Shown: positions 7,747 through 15,637, counted from the stretch's first letter. The stretch is DNA of 64,000 bases from Blastopirellula marina (GCF_002967765.1 NZ_PUHY01000005.1:1-64000), one strand, 5' to 3'. Numbers and translations: made by a program. Notes: generated by a model from the sequence alone, not told the origin.

Positions 7747-8058
7747 ATGGAAACCACCGACCTATTTGAAAAATGCCTTGGCTGCCGTTATATGGTCGCG
7801 CTGATGCGCCGTATCGGAGAAGGTACTGCGCGGCCTGGCCAGTTAGAGCGGGCCCTGGAAGACATTTCCGCAAAGGTCCTTTCCGAGCGACTCAAGCGGT
7901 TGGTCGAATATCGAATCGTCGAGAAAACAGCCTTTCCCGAAATCCCGCCGCGTGTGGAATATCGCCTAACTACCTTTGGCCAACGCTTGTTAGAAATCGT
8001 GGACGAAGTCGAGCAGCTTCATAACAAGGCTTCGAAACAGGCCGACGGCTTGTTGTGA
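7747..8058 (+). CDS. HxlR-family transcriptional regulator
   Basis: About 103 residues from ATG 7747, a normal HxlR length; an in-frame start at 7615 would add 44 residues outside the family fold. The winged helix-turn-helix is visible: KCLGCRYMVALMRRIGEGTARPGQLERAL, then ISAKVLSERLKRLVEYRIVEK and the wing PPRVEYRLTTFGQRLLEIVDEVEQL. An early cysteine (Cys10 or so) is in the place used for thiol or electrophile sensing in several family members. It most likely represses the divergent azoR; the operator should lie in the 183-bp gap 7564-7746. Confidence 0.9.
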   Translation: METTDLFEKCLGCRYMVALMRRIGEGTARPGQLERALEDISAKVLSERLKRLVEYRIVEKTAFPEIPPRVEYRLTTFGQRLLEIVDEVEQLHNKASKQADGLL

Positions 8059-8126
8059 AAAGGTAGGAAAAGGTGCCTCGAAACTTGTTCTTGTCCACAA
8101 ACAAAGAGTCCTGACACGAATGGCAA
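8056..8126 (-). repeat. TGTCAGGACTC-type repeat end, copy R6, right border of the azoR/hxlR cassette
   Basis: It starts at the hxlR stop codon with AAAAGGTAGGAAAAGGTGCC and ends with the inverted end AAAGAGTCCTGACACGAATGGC at 8103-8124, which mirrors 6773-6794 with one mismatch. The terminal repeat points into the cassette. Confidence 0.75.
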
Positions 8127-8127
8127 C

Positions 8128-8838
8128 TTAAAGCCCAGATTCCACCCTTTGGATGAATTCCTGAATGGAGTCACAGGAATCGCTGGTTTGAAATTGATGC
8201 CACCGAGTGTGTTCCTTTAGCCTCTCGTCAATCGTATCAATCTCTGTGTTAACACTACCGTCTTCATTATAGAACACAGCCTTGTCAATCAACGGAGTCC
8301 TCATCCTGTATTCACCTATCCACCACACGTTACCATTTGGGTAGAAGCCACGGCAGTCACCATCCATAGCGTAATCTGCCATATAGCCAATGAATTTCAC
8401 ACTGCCATTCGCATAGAAACGTTTTGTTGGACCGTCCAGTGTGCCGTTTTCGCAATCAACCAAGTGTCCAAAGCCGGCGTTTGAACGGCGCAATGTCTTT
8501 AGCAGTGTTCTTTCGTCCGAATGACGATCGTCACAACGATACTTACGAATACTCCATTTGCTCATGGAATTGACTCCTCCCACAGACAGCGTAAGTGATT
8601 CATTGCTGTACGTACTACTCTCGTATGTACAAGTCATTCCATCCGATAGTGTGTTTGGCGTAACGCGGGAGAAAGTCCATTCATCACCGTCAAACGAAAT
8701 AATGGAGGGAACTTGGTGGGTGCTTCCCTTGTGTTCGATTGAAACCATTCCTGTGTGAGCCGCTTGATGCTCACAGGAGATCGCGGCCAATGCAAGCACG
8801 GCTACGGCCGCCATGAGTGACCTTGCTGGGTTACGCAC
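8128..8838 (-). CDS. Lipoprotein with MORN-like C-terminal repeats
   Basis: The best start is GTG 8838: GGAGG (8848-8844) lies five bases upstream and gives MRNPARSLMAAVAVLALAAISC, a standard lipoprotein signal with the lipobox cysteine; the frame extends to 8928 but that N-terminus is unconvincing. The protein is about 236 residues. Its C-terminal half contains YANGSVKFIGYM and FYPNGNVWWIGEY, the F/Y-x-N-G-x-x-x-x-x-G-x-Y pattern of MORN or YwqK-type repeats, sometimes annotated as antitoxin-like. A surface scaffold or immunity role is possible. AT-rich relative to core genes; in an accessory region. Confidence 0.7.
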   Translation of the reverse strand: MRNPARSLMAAVAVLALAAISCEHQAAHTGMVSIEHKGSTHQVPSIISFDGDEWTFSRVTPNTLSDGMTCTYESSTYSNESLTLSVGGVNSMSKWSIRKYRCDDRHSDERTLLKTLRRSNAGFGHLVDCENGTLDGPTKRFYANGSVKFIGYMADYAMDGDCRGFYPNGNVWWIGEYRMRTPLIDKAVFYNEDGSVNTEIDTIDERLKEHTRWHQFQTSDSCDSIQEFIQRVESGL

Positions 8839-8997
8839 AACTGCCTCCGCTGTTACGTGACATATGCATGTGTCTCCTGCGTGATATATAACACGCTTGT
8901 GTTGCCTATGTAAAACGCAAAGCCTCAAACCGAATTATACCGCCGTGAGCACAGTCCGAAAGTCGTCGGCTACGCATTACGCTGCATTGGGGCAAGC

Positions 8998-9130
8998 AAA
9001 GCTGTCAAGATTCTTTCCCACTTCTAAGCAGCCCGCCGCCTGCATTTGAGCTCAACCCTCCGACCACATGGAAGGCCCAATAAGGCAAGCTCCTAAGTGA
9101 ATAATGAGTCCTGACAACGTTTCCAGTCCT
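8998..9130 (+). repeat. About 130-bp MITE-like repeat, copy A
   Basis: It starts with CTGTCAAGATTCTTTCCC and ends with AATGAGTCCTGACAACGTTT, so its ends are inverted versions of TGTCARGAYTCWTT. The centre contains TTCTAAGCAGCCCGCCGCCTG and AATAAGGCAAGCTCCTAAGT, both shared with copy B at 10847; the first block is also in copy C at 12700. It has no coding capacity of its own (chance minus-strand frames encode GLIIHLGACLI in copies A and B). It fills most of the gap between the MORN-like lipoprotein and the TPR gene. Confidence 0.8.
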
Positions 9131-9229
9131 AAAGCAAGCGAAATTGCCGTCTGCCAAATGGATGCCCAAGACTTGTGGAACACGCCAAACCATCCAGTGC
9201 AGCATGCACGCGAAATTGTACAGTACTTT

Positions 9230-10321
9230 CTAATTCGACGACGTATAGCGACTTCGTGGCTGCGCGTGACGCCGTTCAATTTCCGCGATCTTGCTTGAAA
9301 GGATTTTCGACAGTTCCTTGTCATGCGAATTCTCTGCAAATTCCTGGTACTGTTTCAGCAGAATCAGCTTGGAGTCATCTGGATAGTTTGGGAGCTGGTT
9401 TGCAAGCAATAGTGCTTGATCAAATGCGGTGGAGACTCCCTGGCCATTGCCCAATCGCATCTGCGCGACGGCATAATCTTGGTAGATATTAAGCGAATAG
9501 AACGCTTCTAAGCCCGTCATTGGGTGAGGCCCGTCCAGAATCTGTTTGGCTAGTTGCACGGCTTCTTGATGTTTTTTTGCCGTGTTCAATTCCCTAATGA
9601 GAACGGAGGCAGCATTAAAGAATTGATTTGAGTCTGTTGATCGTCGTTGTTGATGCGTCTCGAAAACTAGTCGTCCGAACGCTATGGCATTCGGTCTGTC
9701 TTCTTTTTCATAGTAGCAACCGAAAAGCCCCGTGATCGCCTGACAATATAAATCACTTGAAGTCAGCTCTTTCGTTTCGAGCGAGGTCTGAACTTCCTTG
9801 TATATCGCGATCGCATCATCCAAATTGCGACCGCTTTCATAGTAAGCATCTGCGATGTTAATTCGCACTGCTATGGCGTGAAACGAGTCTTCGCCGTACA
9901 GCAAAGTTGCTTGGGTTAAAGAGTCTCTGTAGTGTTGGAGTGCTTTTGGCAAGTTGCCAAGAAGCTCTTGTCTGGTTCCTTCCACTACCTGTTGTTGTTG
10001 AAGCTTGGCGCGATTCTGAATCTCGTTCGAACCCGAAATTGCCCTGTCCAAATCTTCAAGTAGAAACGAGATCTCATTGCTTGAGAGAGCGATTCTTGCC
10101 GACTCGTTTCGTTCCATGAATGCACGGAGTTTGCCAATTATCTCTCGTTGCTTAGGAATATCGACCGATAGAAACGCGTTATAATATTCCTTTTGGAATG
10201 CGGTCGGTGCATCCTGAACGTTTTCGCCTGAAAGCTCTTGGCCGAGCGCGTGGAACTTTCCGGTGGATGTGTCCGCCAGCAGAATCACAAAGACTGCAAG
10301 CACTGCAGCACATCTTACCAT
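9230..10321 (-). CDS. Secreted TPR-repeat protein
   Basis: 363 residues with an N-terminal signal peptide (MVRCAAVLAVFVILLADTSTG). From about 95 on there are TPR-like helical pairs (GNLPKALQHYRDSLTQATLLYGEDSFHAIAVRINIADAYYESGRNLDDAIAIYKEV and further repeats to about 340). It is therefore an exported alpha-solenoid for protein-protein contacts; partner unknown. Its ATG (10321-10319) overlaps the TAA of the upstream broken frame (10317-10315), so the two were translationally coupled when the upstream gene was intact. Located between repeat copies A and B. Confidence 0.75.
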   Translation of the reverse strand: MVRCAAVLAVFVILLADTSTGKFHALGQELSGENVQDAPTAFQKEYYNAFLSVDIPKQREIIGKLRAFMERNESARIALSSNEISFLLEDLDRAISGSNEIQNRAKLQQQQVVEGTRQELLGNLPKALQHYRDSLTQATLLYGEDSFHAIAVRINIADAYYESGRNLDDAIAIYKEVQTSLETKELTSSDLYCQAITGLFGCYYEKEDRPNAIAFGRLVFETHQQRRSTDSNQFFNAASVLIRELNTAKKHQEAVQLAKQILDGPHPMTGLEAFYSLNIYQDYAVAQMRLGNGQGVSTAFDQALLLANQLPNYPDDSKLILLKQYQEFAENSHDKELSKILSSKIAEIERRHAQPRSRYTSSN

Positions 10322-10846
10322 GTCACTTCTCCGTAAATCTTTAATCCTTCAGTGGCACTTGCAGTCATTGCAGCCTTCACGTGCTTGGCAAGTTTTATTT
10401 GCATTGCGACTGCGGCATCACTACCAGTTGGACTGGTATTCGCTATCATGCCTACGTCAAACACTCGGACCTTGTCCCCGACGTGTATAAGGGCTTGGGC
10501 GCCCAATTGGTACTTCTTGTCGGTAAGACTATGGTCACCTGAAATCGTTACTGAAACATTAGAAACTTGTCCAAACAAGCTGCCGTCAACATCAAGTCTC
10601 CATGAGATCCAAACGGCGAAGCTAGAAAGGGCACTTTGTTATCTAAGACATATCGAGTGCTTCCTGAGACGTGACCGTCTTTGAGTTTCCCATTCGTACC
10701 TTCCAAATGTGCCGTAACGAACCCTGAGCAGAAAAGGCTGTTTGGTACTGTGTATTTGACGGTTGTTTTCCAGTCTAGGCCACTTTTTCCGACAACTGCT
10801 TGTATCCCAATTCCATCGTTCCCAGCCGAAACTCCCAGAGGGAAGT
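10315..10846 (-). pseudogene. Frameshifted gene upstream of the TPR gene
   Basis: The minus strand codes in two frames. One open frame starts inside or next to repeat B (about 10846) and reads LGVSAGNDGIGIQAVVGKSG and onwards for about 95 residues. A second frame, open from about 10630, reads SFAVWISWRLDVDGSLFGQV and runs to the stop at 10315, ending KIYGEVTW. They overlap around 10570-10630, where a single-base indel would join them into a beta-rich protein of roughly 170 residues. The 5' end is missing at repeat B. Family not recognised. The only intact piece is the 87-codon frame 10315-10578. Confidence 0.6.
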
Positions 10847-10980
10847 AAAGCTGTTAGGATTCTTTCCCTCTTCTAAGCAGTCCGGCGCCTGAATGTGGGT
10901 TGAGCGCTTCGCCCACTCGTTAGGCCTAATAAGGCAAGCTCCTAAGTGAATAATGAGTCCTCCCAACGTTTCCTCCCAGG
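10847..10980 (+). repeat. About 130-bp MITE-like repeat, copy B
   Basis: Same layout and orientation as copy A: CTGTTAGGATTCTTTCCCTC at the left, TTCTAAGCAGTCCGGCGCCTG inside, AATAAGGCAAGCTCCTAAGT and AATAATGAGTCCTCCCAACG at the right. The central 30 bp differ from A. It abuts the 5' side of the broken gene and ends some 35 bp before the start of the next plus-strand gene. Confidence 0.8.
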
Positions 10981-11014
10981 TCGAATCCCGAAAAACATCG
11001 AACGGAGTATGTAA

Positions 11015-12682
11015 ATGAGCTTCTTAACGGATTTCCGTTGTTTGAAATGGGTTGCGATGGCAATCCTTCTCTTGTTGTCATTTGACACAAGCTATGGCCA
11101 GGACGAAGCTCGGGATATCGAAGCGAGAATCTTGTTTACCGATGGAAAGTCTGGCGATCTTCATGGAGATAAGTTCTTCTTCAATGAAGATCCAGATTAT
11201 CTGCTATGGATCAATGGACTTCGGGCAAGAGCTGAAGATAGCGGTGTTGGTCATCTTACCGGTGCTATTCGTTTGCGTGAGCAAGATGGAGCGATCATTT
11301 CGGATTTAGGGTTTGTAAACATTCCATTTCGAGAGCTCTTAGGGCCAGGTTCACTCGCGATGAGAATGAGGTCCGTGATCCCTGGCCGGAAAGCCGCAGG
11401 TGGCCCCATCACTTTGGAGGTTGAAGCTAGATGCCTAGAGACAGGTCAAAGATTTAAGGCATCACGTACCATTCGCTGGAAATCGGCGGACACGCTAACT
11501 ATCACGAAGTACCGAATCCGCAACTCTTCTGATAGTCGGTATGATGTCGGAACTCTGTTGCGAGCAGGCAGGGACTATTCGCTCTACCTCGAAGTCCGAA
11601 ACTTGGCGATCACCGACGGAAAAGTTCGATGTCGAGTCACCGTGTTAGGGTGCGATGAATCGGGGAAACCATTTCCAGGAGTGATGAATTCCAAGGACGC
11701 CGAGATCGATGTAGGTGACGGTACAGAACAAAGTCTAAGCACGTTTATCAATTGCCCGTTTCAAATTCCGCGTGCCGGTGTTTTTGAATTAGGCGTGACG
11801 GTTGAGGACCTGACGAACGGCAAAACGACTAGGCGTAACTTCCCAATAACCGTGACCAGCCTGTTTGATTCCGCCAAGGCAACAGACCTGGCGAAAAACA
11901 GCGGAGAATTGAGAGTCGATCTTGCTCTATCACAGGGATCTCATGGCCCTGTTCGACGCGACAACATGTACTTTGAGAATGAAACAGTCTTTTTTGCAGC
12001 ACGCGTCTCTGGATTGAAGAAGAGCGAAAAAGGTGCCAGGAAGATGGCCGGTCGTGTTCGGCTCGCCAAAACCGATGGTACTGTTCTCTACGAAAAAGAA
12101 GTTGGGCCCGTAGAATTCGAGGAGTTCTTCGGTGGAGACTCGCGAGAATTTCCGTTTCTGCTAGAGACAAATTTCGTGGGCGGGATGCCACATGAGCTAG
12201 AGCTTAGCCTGAACGCTACCGATCTCGTATCAGGGACCAGTCGTACGGCTAAATTGCCGATTGAATTCAATCCCGACGCGGCGCTTCATACCACCGCACA
12301 CTCAATAACACTTGACGAAGAAGGTCTTGTGCCAGCTGGACCAGTATTAGACGCTGGACGAATCTATTATTTGCACGGAAAGATAGTCGGATTCTCTTGG
12401 AAAGAGCGAGCCGTCAGCCTGGGACTGAGCGTCCGGGGCGTTAGTGCAACGGGAGAGGAGTTATCGGAATTGGTGCTTTCATCCAAGTATGAAATGAAAC
12501 AGTCGAGATACGGCGAGCTCTCAACAACAGCAAGCTTTCGGCAGATCTTTAGTCCGAACCGCCCCGGCAACTTCGCACTTCGAGTCGAGGTAACCGACAA
12601 TCACACAGGTGCAAAGTGTGCGGATGATATTCCCGTTGTCGTGAAATCGATTGGAATGAATAAAGACACTGAGCGGAAGTAG
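11015..12682 (+). CDS. Secreted protein with an A-B-A-B domain repeat
   Basis: 555 residues with a signal peptide (MAILLLLSFDTSYGQ near 16-29). It is built from two alternating beta-rich modules of about 120-130 residues. Module A occurs at about 34-150 and 297-415 (shared pattern: FF or YF-N/E-E, GxxRLxxxDGxx, then FRELLG/FEEFFGGDS). Module B occurs at about 155-285 and 425-545 (shared pattern: LLRAGRDYSLYLEV versus VLDAGRIYYLHGKI, then a V-x-G-x-x-x-x-G strand). The fold is probably immunoglobulin-like, suggesting binding at the surface or in the periplasm. No enzyme motif was seen. It lies between repeat copies B and C. Confidence 0.75.
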   Translation: MSFLTDFRCLKWVAMAILLLLSFDTSYGQDEARDIEARILFTDGKSGDLHGDKFFFNEDPDYLLWINGLRARAEDSGVGHLTGAIRLREQDGAIISDLGFVNIPFRELLGPGSLAMRMRSVIPGRKAAGGPITLEVEARCLETGQRFKASRTIRWKSADTLTITKYRIRNSSDSRYDVGTLLRAGRDYSLYLEVRNLAITDGKVRCRVTVLGCDESGKPFPGVMNSKDAEIDVGDGTEQSLSTFINCPFQIPRAGVFELGVTVEDLTNGKTTRRNFPITVTSLFDSAKATDLAKNSGELRVDLALSQGSHGPVRRDNMYFENETVFFAARVSGLKKSEKGARKMAGRVRLAKTDGTVLYEKEVGPVEFEEFFGGDSREFPFLLETNFVGGMPHELELSLNATDLVSGTSRTAKLPIEFNPDAALHTTAHSITLDEEGLVPAGPVLDAGRIYYLHGKIVGFSWKERAVSLGLSVRGVSATGEELSELVLSSKYEMKQSRYGELSTTASFRQIFSPNRPGNFALRVEVTDNHTGAKCADDIPVVVKSIGMNKDTERK

Positions 12683-12699
12683 TATTAACTGAGTATAAG

Positions 12700-12816
12700 T
12701 CTAAGGAATCTTTCTCTCTTCTAAGCAGCCCGCCGCCTGAATTTGCATTCCATCCTCAAACCGTGCGGAAGGCAAAGCTGCCAAAGGAACAATGAGTTCT
12801 GGCACCTTTCCCCTAG
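12700..12816 (+). repeat. MITE-like repeat, copy C (more diverged)
   Basis: Left part TTCTAAGCAGCCCGCCGCCTG is identical to copy A; the right end ACAATGAGTTCTGGCACCTT is a diverged version of the AATGAGTCCTGACAACG end. It is somewhat shorter than A and B and has the same orientation. It follows the A-B-A-B protein gene. Confidence 0.7.
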
Positions 12817-12840
12817 TTTTTTTTCCCTCGCGGATGGAGC

Positions 12841-13374
12841 CTATTGAGAGGATGGTTTCTTTGGGCCTCCGTTTCGCATTCGTTCTGCCAGGGCTTCTTC
12901 GTAGGGGATTGATTCTTTGACACCGTGGAAGATGACTTTGCCGTATTGGTCTTCGATGATGATCTCGCCTCAGATCGTCGTGCGGTCTTTGTTGAAGTCG
13001 TATTGATCGAACTTAGTTTGCGAAATTCCCGTGATGGCTTGCCCGATCCCTTTATGTGGATATCCGAATGGTTGCAAAGGACCTGCGGATGTTAAGAGTT
13101 TGTGACGGGGAGACTTGAAGGACAGCACCTCAAAATAGTTGTGGTCTGGATCGCGCGGGTAGTCAATGATCATTCTTCCCGCACAGAGCCCTGGGGTGTC
13201 GAGGTCCCATTCAACTCTAACCTCTTCCATCATCTCAAGAACGTAATGGGGGGCCGCGTAACGAGAGTACAACTTGGGCGCCTGCCAAACACAATAGGCA
13301 GCGAAGGCCGATACCAGGGTGATCGCGACGATGAGTGCCCTGAGTGAGACACGTGGCGGGAAAGAAATTGCCAT
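12841..13374 (-). pseudogene. Single-helix membrane protein gene with an in-frame TGA
   Basis: The open frame starts at ATG 13374, with one transmembrane helix near residues 11-30, and is stopped by TGA at 12972-12970 after 134 codons. The same frame then continues for about 42 coherent codons (GEIIIEDQYGKVIFHGVKES, then PYEEALAERMRN) to TAG at 12843-12841. A CGA-to-TGA transition would explain it, restoring TIRGEIIIED. So this is either a recently inactivated gene, a truncated but functional one, or a sequencing error. Function unknown; flanked by repeat copy C. Confidence 0.65.
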
Positions 13375-13849
13375 TGAGGGCTCCAGGAAGAATGAAACGA
13401 GGAGTGGGTTGGGCCACTATGTTCTCGTAGGGGCGGTTGTTTTTCCAGCAAAGTCTCGGGAAGTTGGCCAGGCCGGTCGTCCTCAGCCCCAATTGGGCAC
13501 GCGAAAAGATCCACCTGTCAACTTCATGCTGGCATAGCCCAAGACTTCGATCTACTCCCCGGCTTTACTCACAAATGTGAAGATGGCGAGTTTGTGCCCG
13601 CTTTTTGCCGATTCTTGATGGGCGTGCGGCAGTTGCCCTGCTAACTGGCTGGCCCGAATTTGTGTTACGACTGGCAGAATTGGAAAATTTGCTTTGGTCG
13701 GACGGGGCGATCTGCCGAAACACCATGCTAGGTCAACTTATATCCATGACCCGAGCGATGGTGGATCGCGCGTGCCTCAGTTGGCAAGCGTCTGCCTGGA
13801 AGTGCTCGGAACAGCGCAATACTTTGCCGCGCAATTTCGGGAGAATGCG
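13375..13849. other. Intergenic gap without recognisable genes
   Basis: 475 bp between the nonsense-mutated gene and the first of the Tyr/Pro-rich exported proteins. Frames that cross it are short or are upstream extensions of the next gene (the frame open from 13694 includes 52 non-credible codons before the true ATG at 13850). It presumably holds the promoter of the next gene, but no clear -35/-10 pair stands out. Confidence 0.4.
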
Positions 13850-14272
13850 ATGCGTTTGTCAGTCCTTTATTTCGCGTTGGTGCTATGCTCCTTCGCTGTG
13901 CCAGCGACGGGGCTGTCGCAAGAAGGCATGCCGCAAGGCGTTCCTTCCCAGTCCGTTCTGGTGAATTACAACGCTGCGATGCCAGCTCAAGCCTACGGCG
14001 GTGCTTACTGCCCACCGCAAGGCCACCATGGCATGTTCCAGCACCACCACCAATCCAACTTGCCTGGCTACGCTTACCCAGCGTACGCTCCGCACCCCAA
14101 CTTCGGTGCGATGGATTACCCCAAGACACACGCTCCGGCCGCTTGGCCCTACTCGGGTCCGTTCCATCCTTATCCGCAGATCCCACCGGGATGGAAAAAG
14201 GTTGCCCTGGAATGGGACGACGGTTACTGGTACCTCGACTTCAAGTCGGCCCGTAAGCCAAAGCATCACTAA
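13850..14272 (+). CDS. Small exported Tyr/Pro/His-rich protein, paralogue of the next gene
   Basis: 140 residues from ATG 13850, with GGGAGA 6-8 nt upstream and a signal peptide (MRLSVLYFALVLCSFAVPATG). The mature protein is rich in Tyr, Pro, His and Ala. The last 75 residues (LPGYAYPAYAPHPNFGAMDY, then WPYSGPFHPYPQIPPGWKKV, ending in WYLDFKSARKPKHH) match the C-terminus of the neighbouring BON protein almost position by position. This looks like a planctomycete-specific envelope domain. Strong RBS, biased codons and a terminator suggest high expression. No known function. Confidence 0.75.
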   Translation: MRLSVLYFALVLCSFAVPATGLSQEGMPQGVPSQSVLVNYNAAMPAQAYGGAYCPPQGHHGMFQHHHQSNLPGYAYPAYAPHPNFGAMDYPKTHAPAAWPYSGPFHPYPQIPPGWKKVALEWDDGYWYLDFKSARKPKHH

Positions 14273-14293
14273 ACCGGTGAATGCTGCCAATTC

Positions 14294-14328
14294 AAAGGCC
14301 TCCCCACTTGGTGCGGAGGCCTTTTTTT
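14294..14328 (+). terminator. Rho-independent terminator
   Basis: Perfect 10-bp stem AAAGGCCTCC (14294-14303) / GGAGGCCTTT (14315-14324) with an 11-base loop and a run of T. It ends the transcript of the 13850-14272 gene. Nothing else is recognisable up to the next start at 14592. Confidence 0.9.
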
Positions 14329-14591
14329 ATGCGCTGATTGCTATTGACTGCTGGTTAAGCCGTTGTCGATTCGTCCCTTTTAGGTCGCAAAATCGAAAAA
14401 ACACTGCCTTCCGGACCAATCGTTAGCCGAATTAAGGGAAGGCAGGACCGTTGTGATCGGTATCTGCGCCATTGCTGGACGATCCAGCAGATTGCAAACA
14501 GATTTTGGTCCCGGCTGTTTTCCAGTAACAATCGGGCCGATCGGATCGCAGTACGTAACGCGTGAAGAGAATATTCCTAGGAGGGGGGACG

Positions 14592-15545
14592 ATGTCACGT
14601 CTATTTCAATTCGCGATGATTGCGGCCATGATGGCCCTGCCCGCGATCGCTATGGGTGGGGATGCAGAAATTGCCCAGTCCATCGTGAAACAACTTCAAG
14701 CAAAGAAGTCTGAAGGAAGCTTGAAGGGCTTTAACATTGGTTTGCGAGTCGAAGAAGGAGTCGTTTGGCTGGAAGGTCACGTCTCGAATCCGGCTCAGCA
14801 TGACGCCGCGGTCGATATCGCTCGCCGCGTGTCTGGCGTCCAACGCGTTGTGGACGGCATTCGTATCGAAGGCAACGTGGTTGCTTCGGCCGAACAAGAA
14901 GTGCCAGCTCAACCTGTTTCGGCTCCTCGCGATCTGGCTGCCGCCGATCTGACCGAAGAAGCTCCGGAACTGGAATTGGCTGCTCCTCAGCGAGTTCCGG
15001 CTGCGATGCCAGCGATGGAAGAAGTTGTGTTGGAAGCACCTCAAGGTGATTTCAGCTTCTCGCCAGTGAAGCCTGCCAGTGCTGAACGTCCTGCCGCTGA
15101 CGAAAGCGTGTTGGTCAATCAGCCTACTCCGGCTGCCCCACTGCGTCAGCTTCGCCCGGTTCCGGCTGCCGAACAGGCTCGCCCGATCCCAGCTGCTCAG
15201 CCAGCTTACCAGGTCGCTGCCAACACCAATGCTCGTGCCAACATGGCTCAGCAGCAGGTCGTTGCTCCGCCAGCGTACTACCCAGCTCAGTACGGCTACA
15301 ACTACTACCGCCCAGTTCGGTACGATCACCCGCACATGCCTGGCTACGCTTGGCCAGCCTATGCGGCCTACCCGAACTACGCTGCGGTGACGTACCCACG
15401 TCAGTACTCGCCGCAGGCTTGGCCATACATTGGCCCGTTCTACCCTTACCCACAAGTCCCACTGGGATGGCGTAAGGTCGAAATGGAATGGAAAGATGGC
15501 TGGTGGACGCTCGACTTCAAAGCTCGTCGTCACAACGCCTTCTAA
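14592..15545 (+). CDS. Exported BON-domain protein with Tyr/Pro-rich C-terminal domain
   Basis: 317 residues. ATG 14592 is chosen because AGGAGGGGGG ends three bases before it and it begins a signal peptide (MSRLFQFAMIAAMMALPAIAMGG). Residues about 24-98 form a BON domain (GLRVEEGVVWLEGHVSNPAQ, then ARRVSGVQRVVDGIRIEGNV), a module that binds membranes or peptidoglycan in the periplasm. A long Ala/Pro/Gln linker with repeats of the Q-P-A-x-A-P kind follows. The final 75 residues are paralogous to the preceding gene's C-terminus. It probably links or decorates the cell envelope; exact role unknown. Confidence 0.85.
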   Translation: MSRLFQFAMIAAMMALPAIAMGGDAEIAQSIVKQLQAKKSEGSLKGFNIGLRVEEGVVWLEGHVSNPAQHDAAVDIARRVSGVQRVVDGIRIEGNVVASAEQEVPAQPVSAPRDLAAADLTEEAPELELAAPQRVPAAMPAMEEVVLEAPQGDFSFSPVKPASAERPAADESVLVNQPTPAAPLRQLRPVPAAEQARPIPAAQPAYQVAANTNARANMAQQQVVAPPAYYPAQYGYNYYRPVRYDHPHMPGYAWPAYAAYPNYAAVTYPRQYSPQAWPYIGPFYPYPQVPLGWRKVEMEWKDGWWTLDFKARRHNAF

Positions 15546-15606
15546 GCAGAGGAAACGTGCCTCGCGAACAAGCTGCGAGCGAGGCACCCTCCTAGGAAGC
15601 TTCCTC

Positions 15607-15637
15607 AAGCCTTCGCCGTTTTGGCGAAGGCTTTTTT
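15607..15637 (+). terminator. Rho-independent terminator
   Basis: Perfect stem AAGCCTTCGCC (15607-15617) / GGCGAAGGCTT (15623-15633), five-base loop, T tract. It ends the BON-domain gene; the remaining gap to 15886 holds no recognisable gene. Confidence 0.9.

Noticed and set aside
9005-9339. Minus-strand frames (66 and 95 codons) within repeat A
   Set aside because: Shared peptide GLIIHLGACLI with a frame in repeat B shows that they are translations of the repeat, not genes.
10775-10966. 63-codon minus-strand frame
   Set aside because: Mostly translation of repeat B.
12970-12972. TGA as a selenocysteine codon
   Set aside because: No SECIS-like hairpin sought-for pattern stands out after it, the protein is no redox enzyme, and two similar genes are broken by TAG.
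13728-14186. 152-codon minus-strand frame
   Set aside because: Shadow of the Tyr/Pro-rich exported protein gene caused by its codon bias.
14601-15608. 335-codon minus-strand frame
   Set aside because: Long antisense shadow of the BON-domain gene; low-complexity Arg/Trp/Ser-rich product, crosses the terminator.
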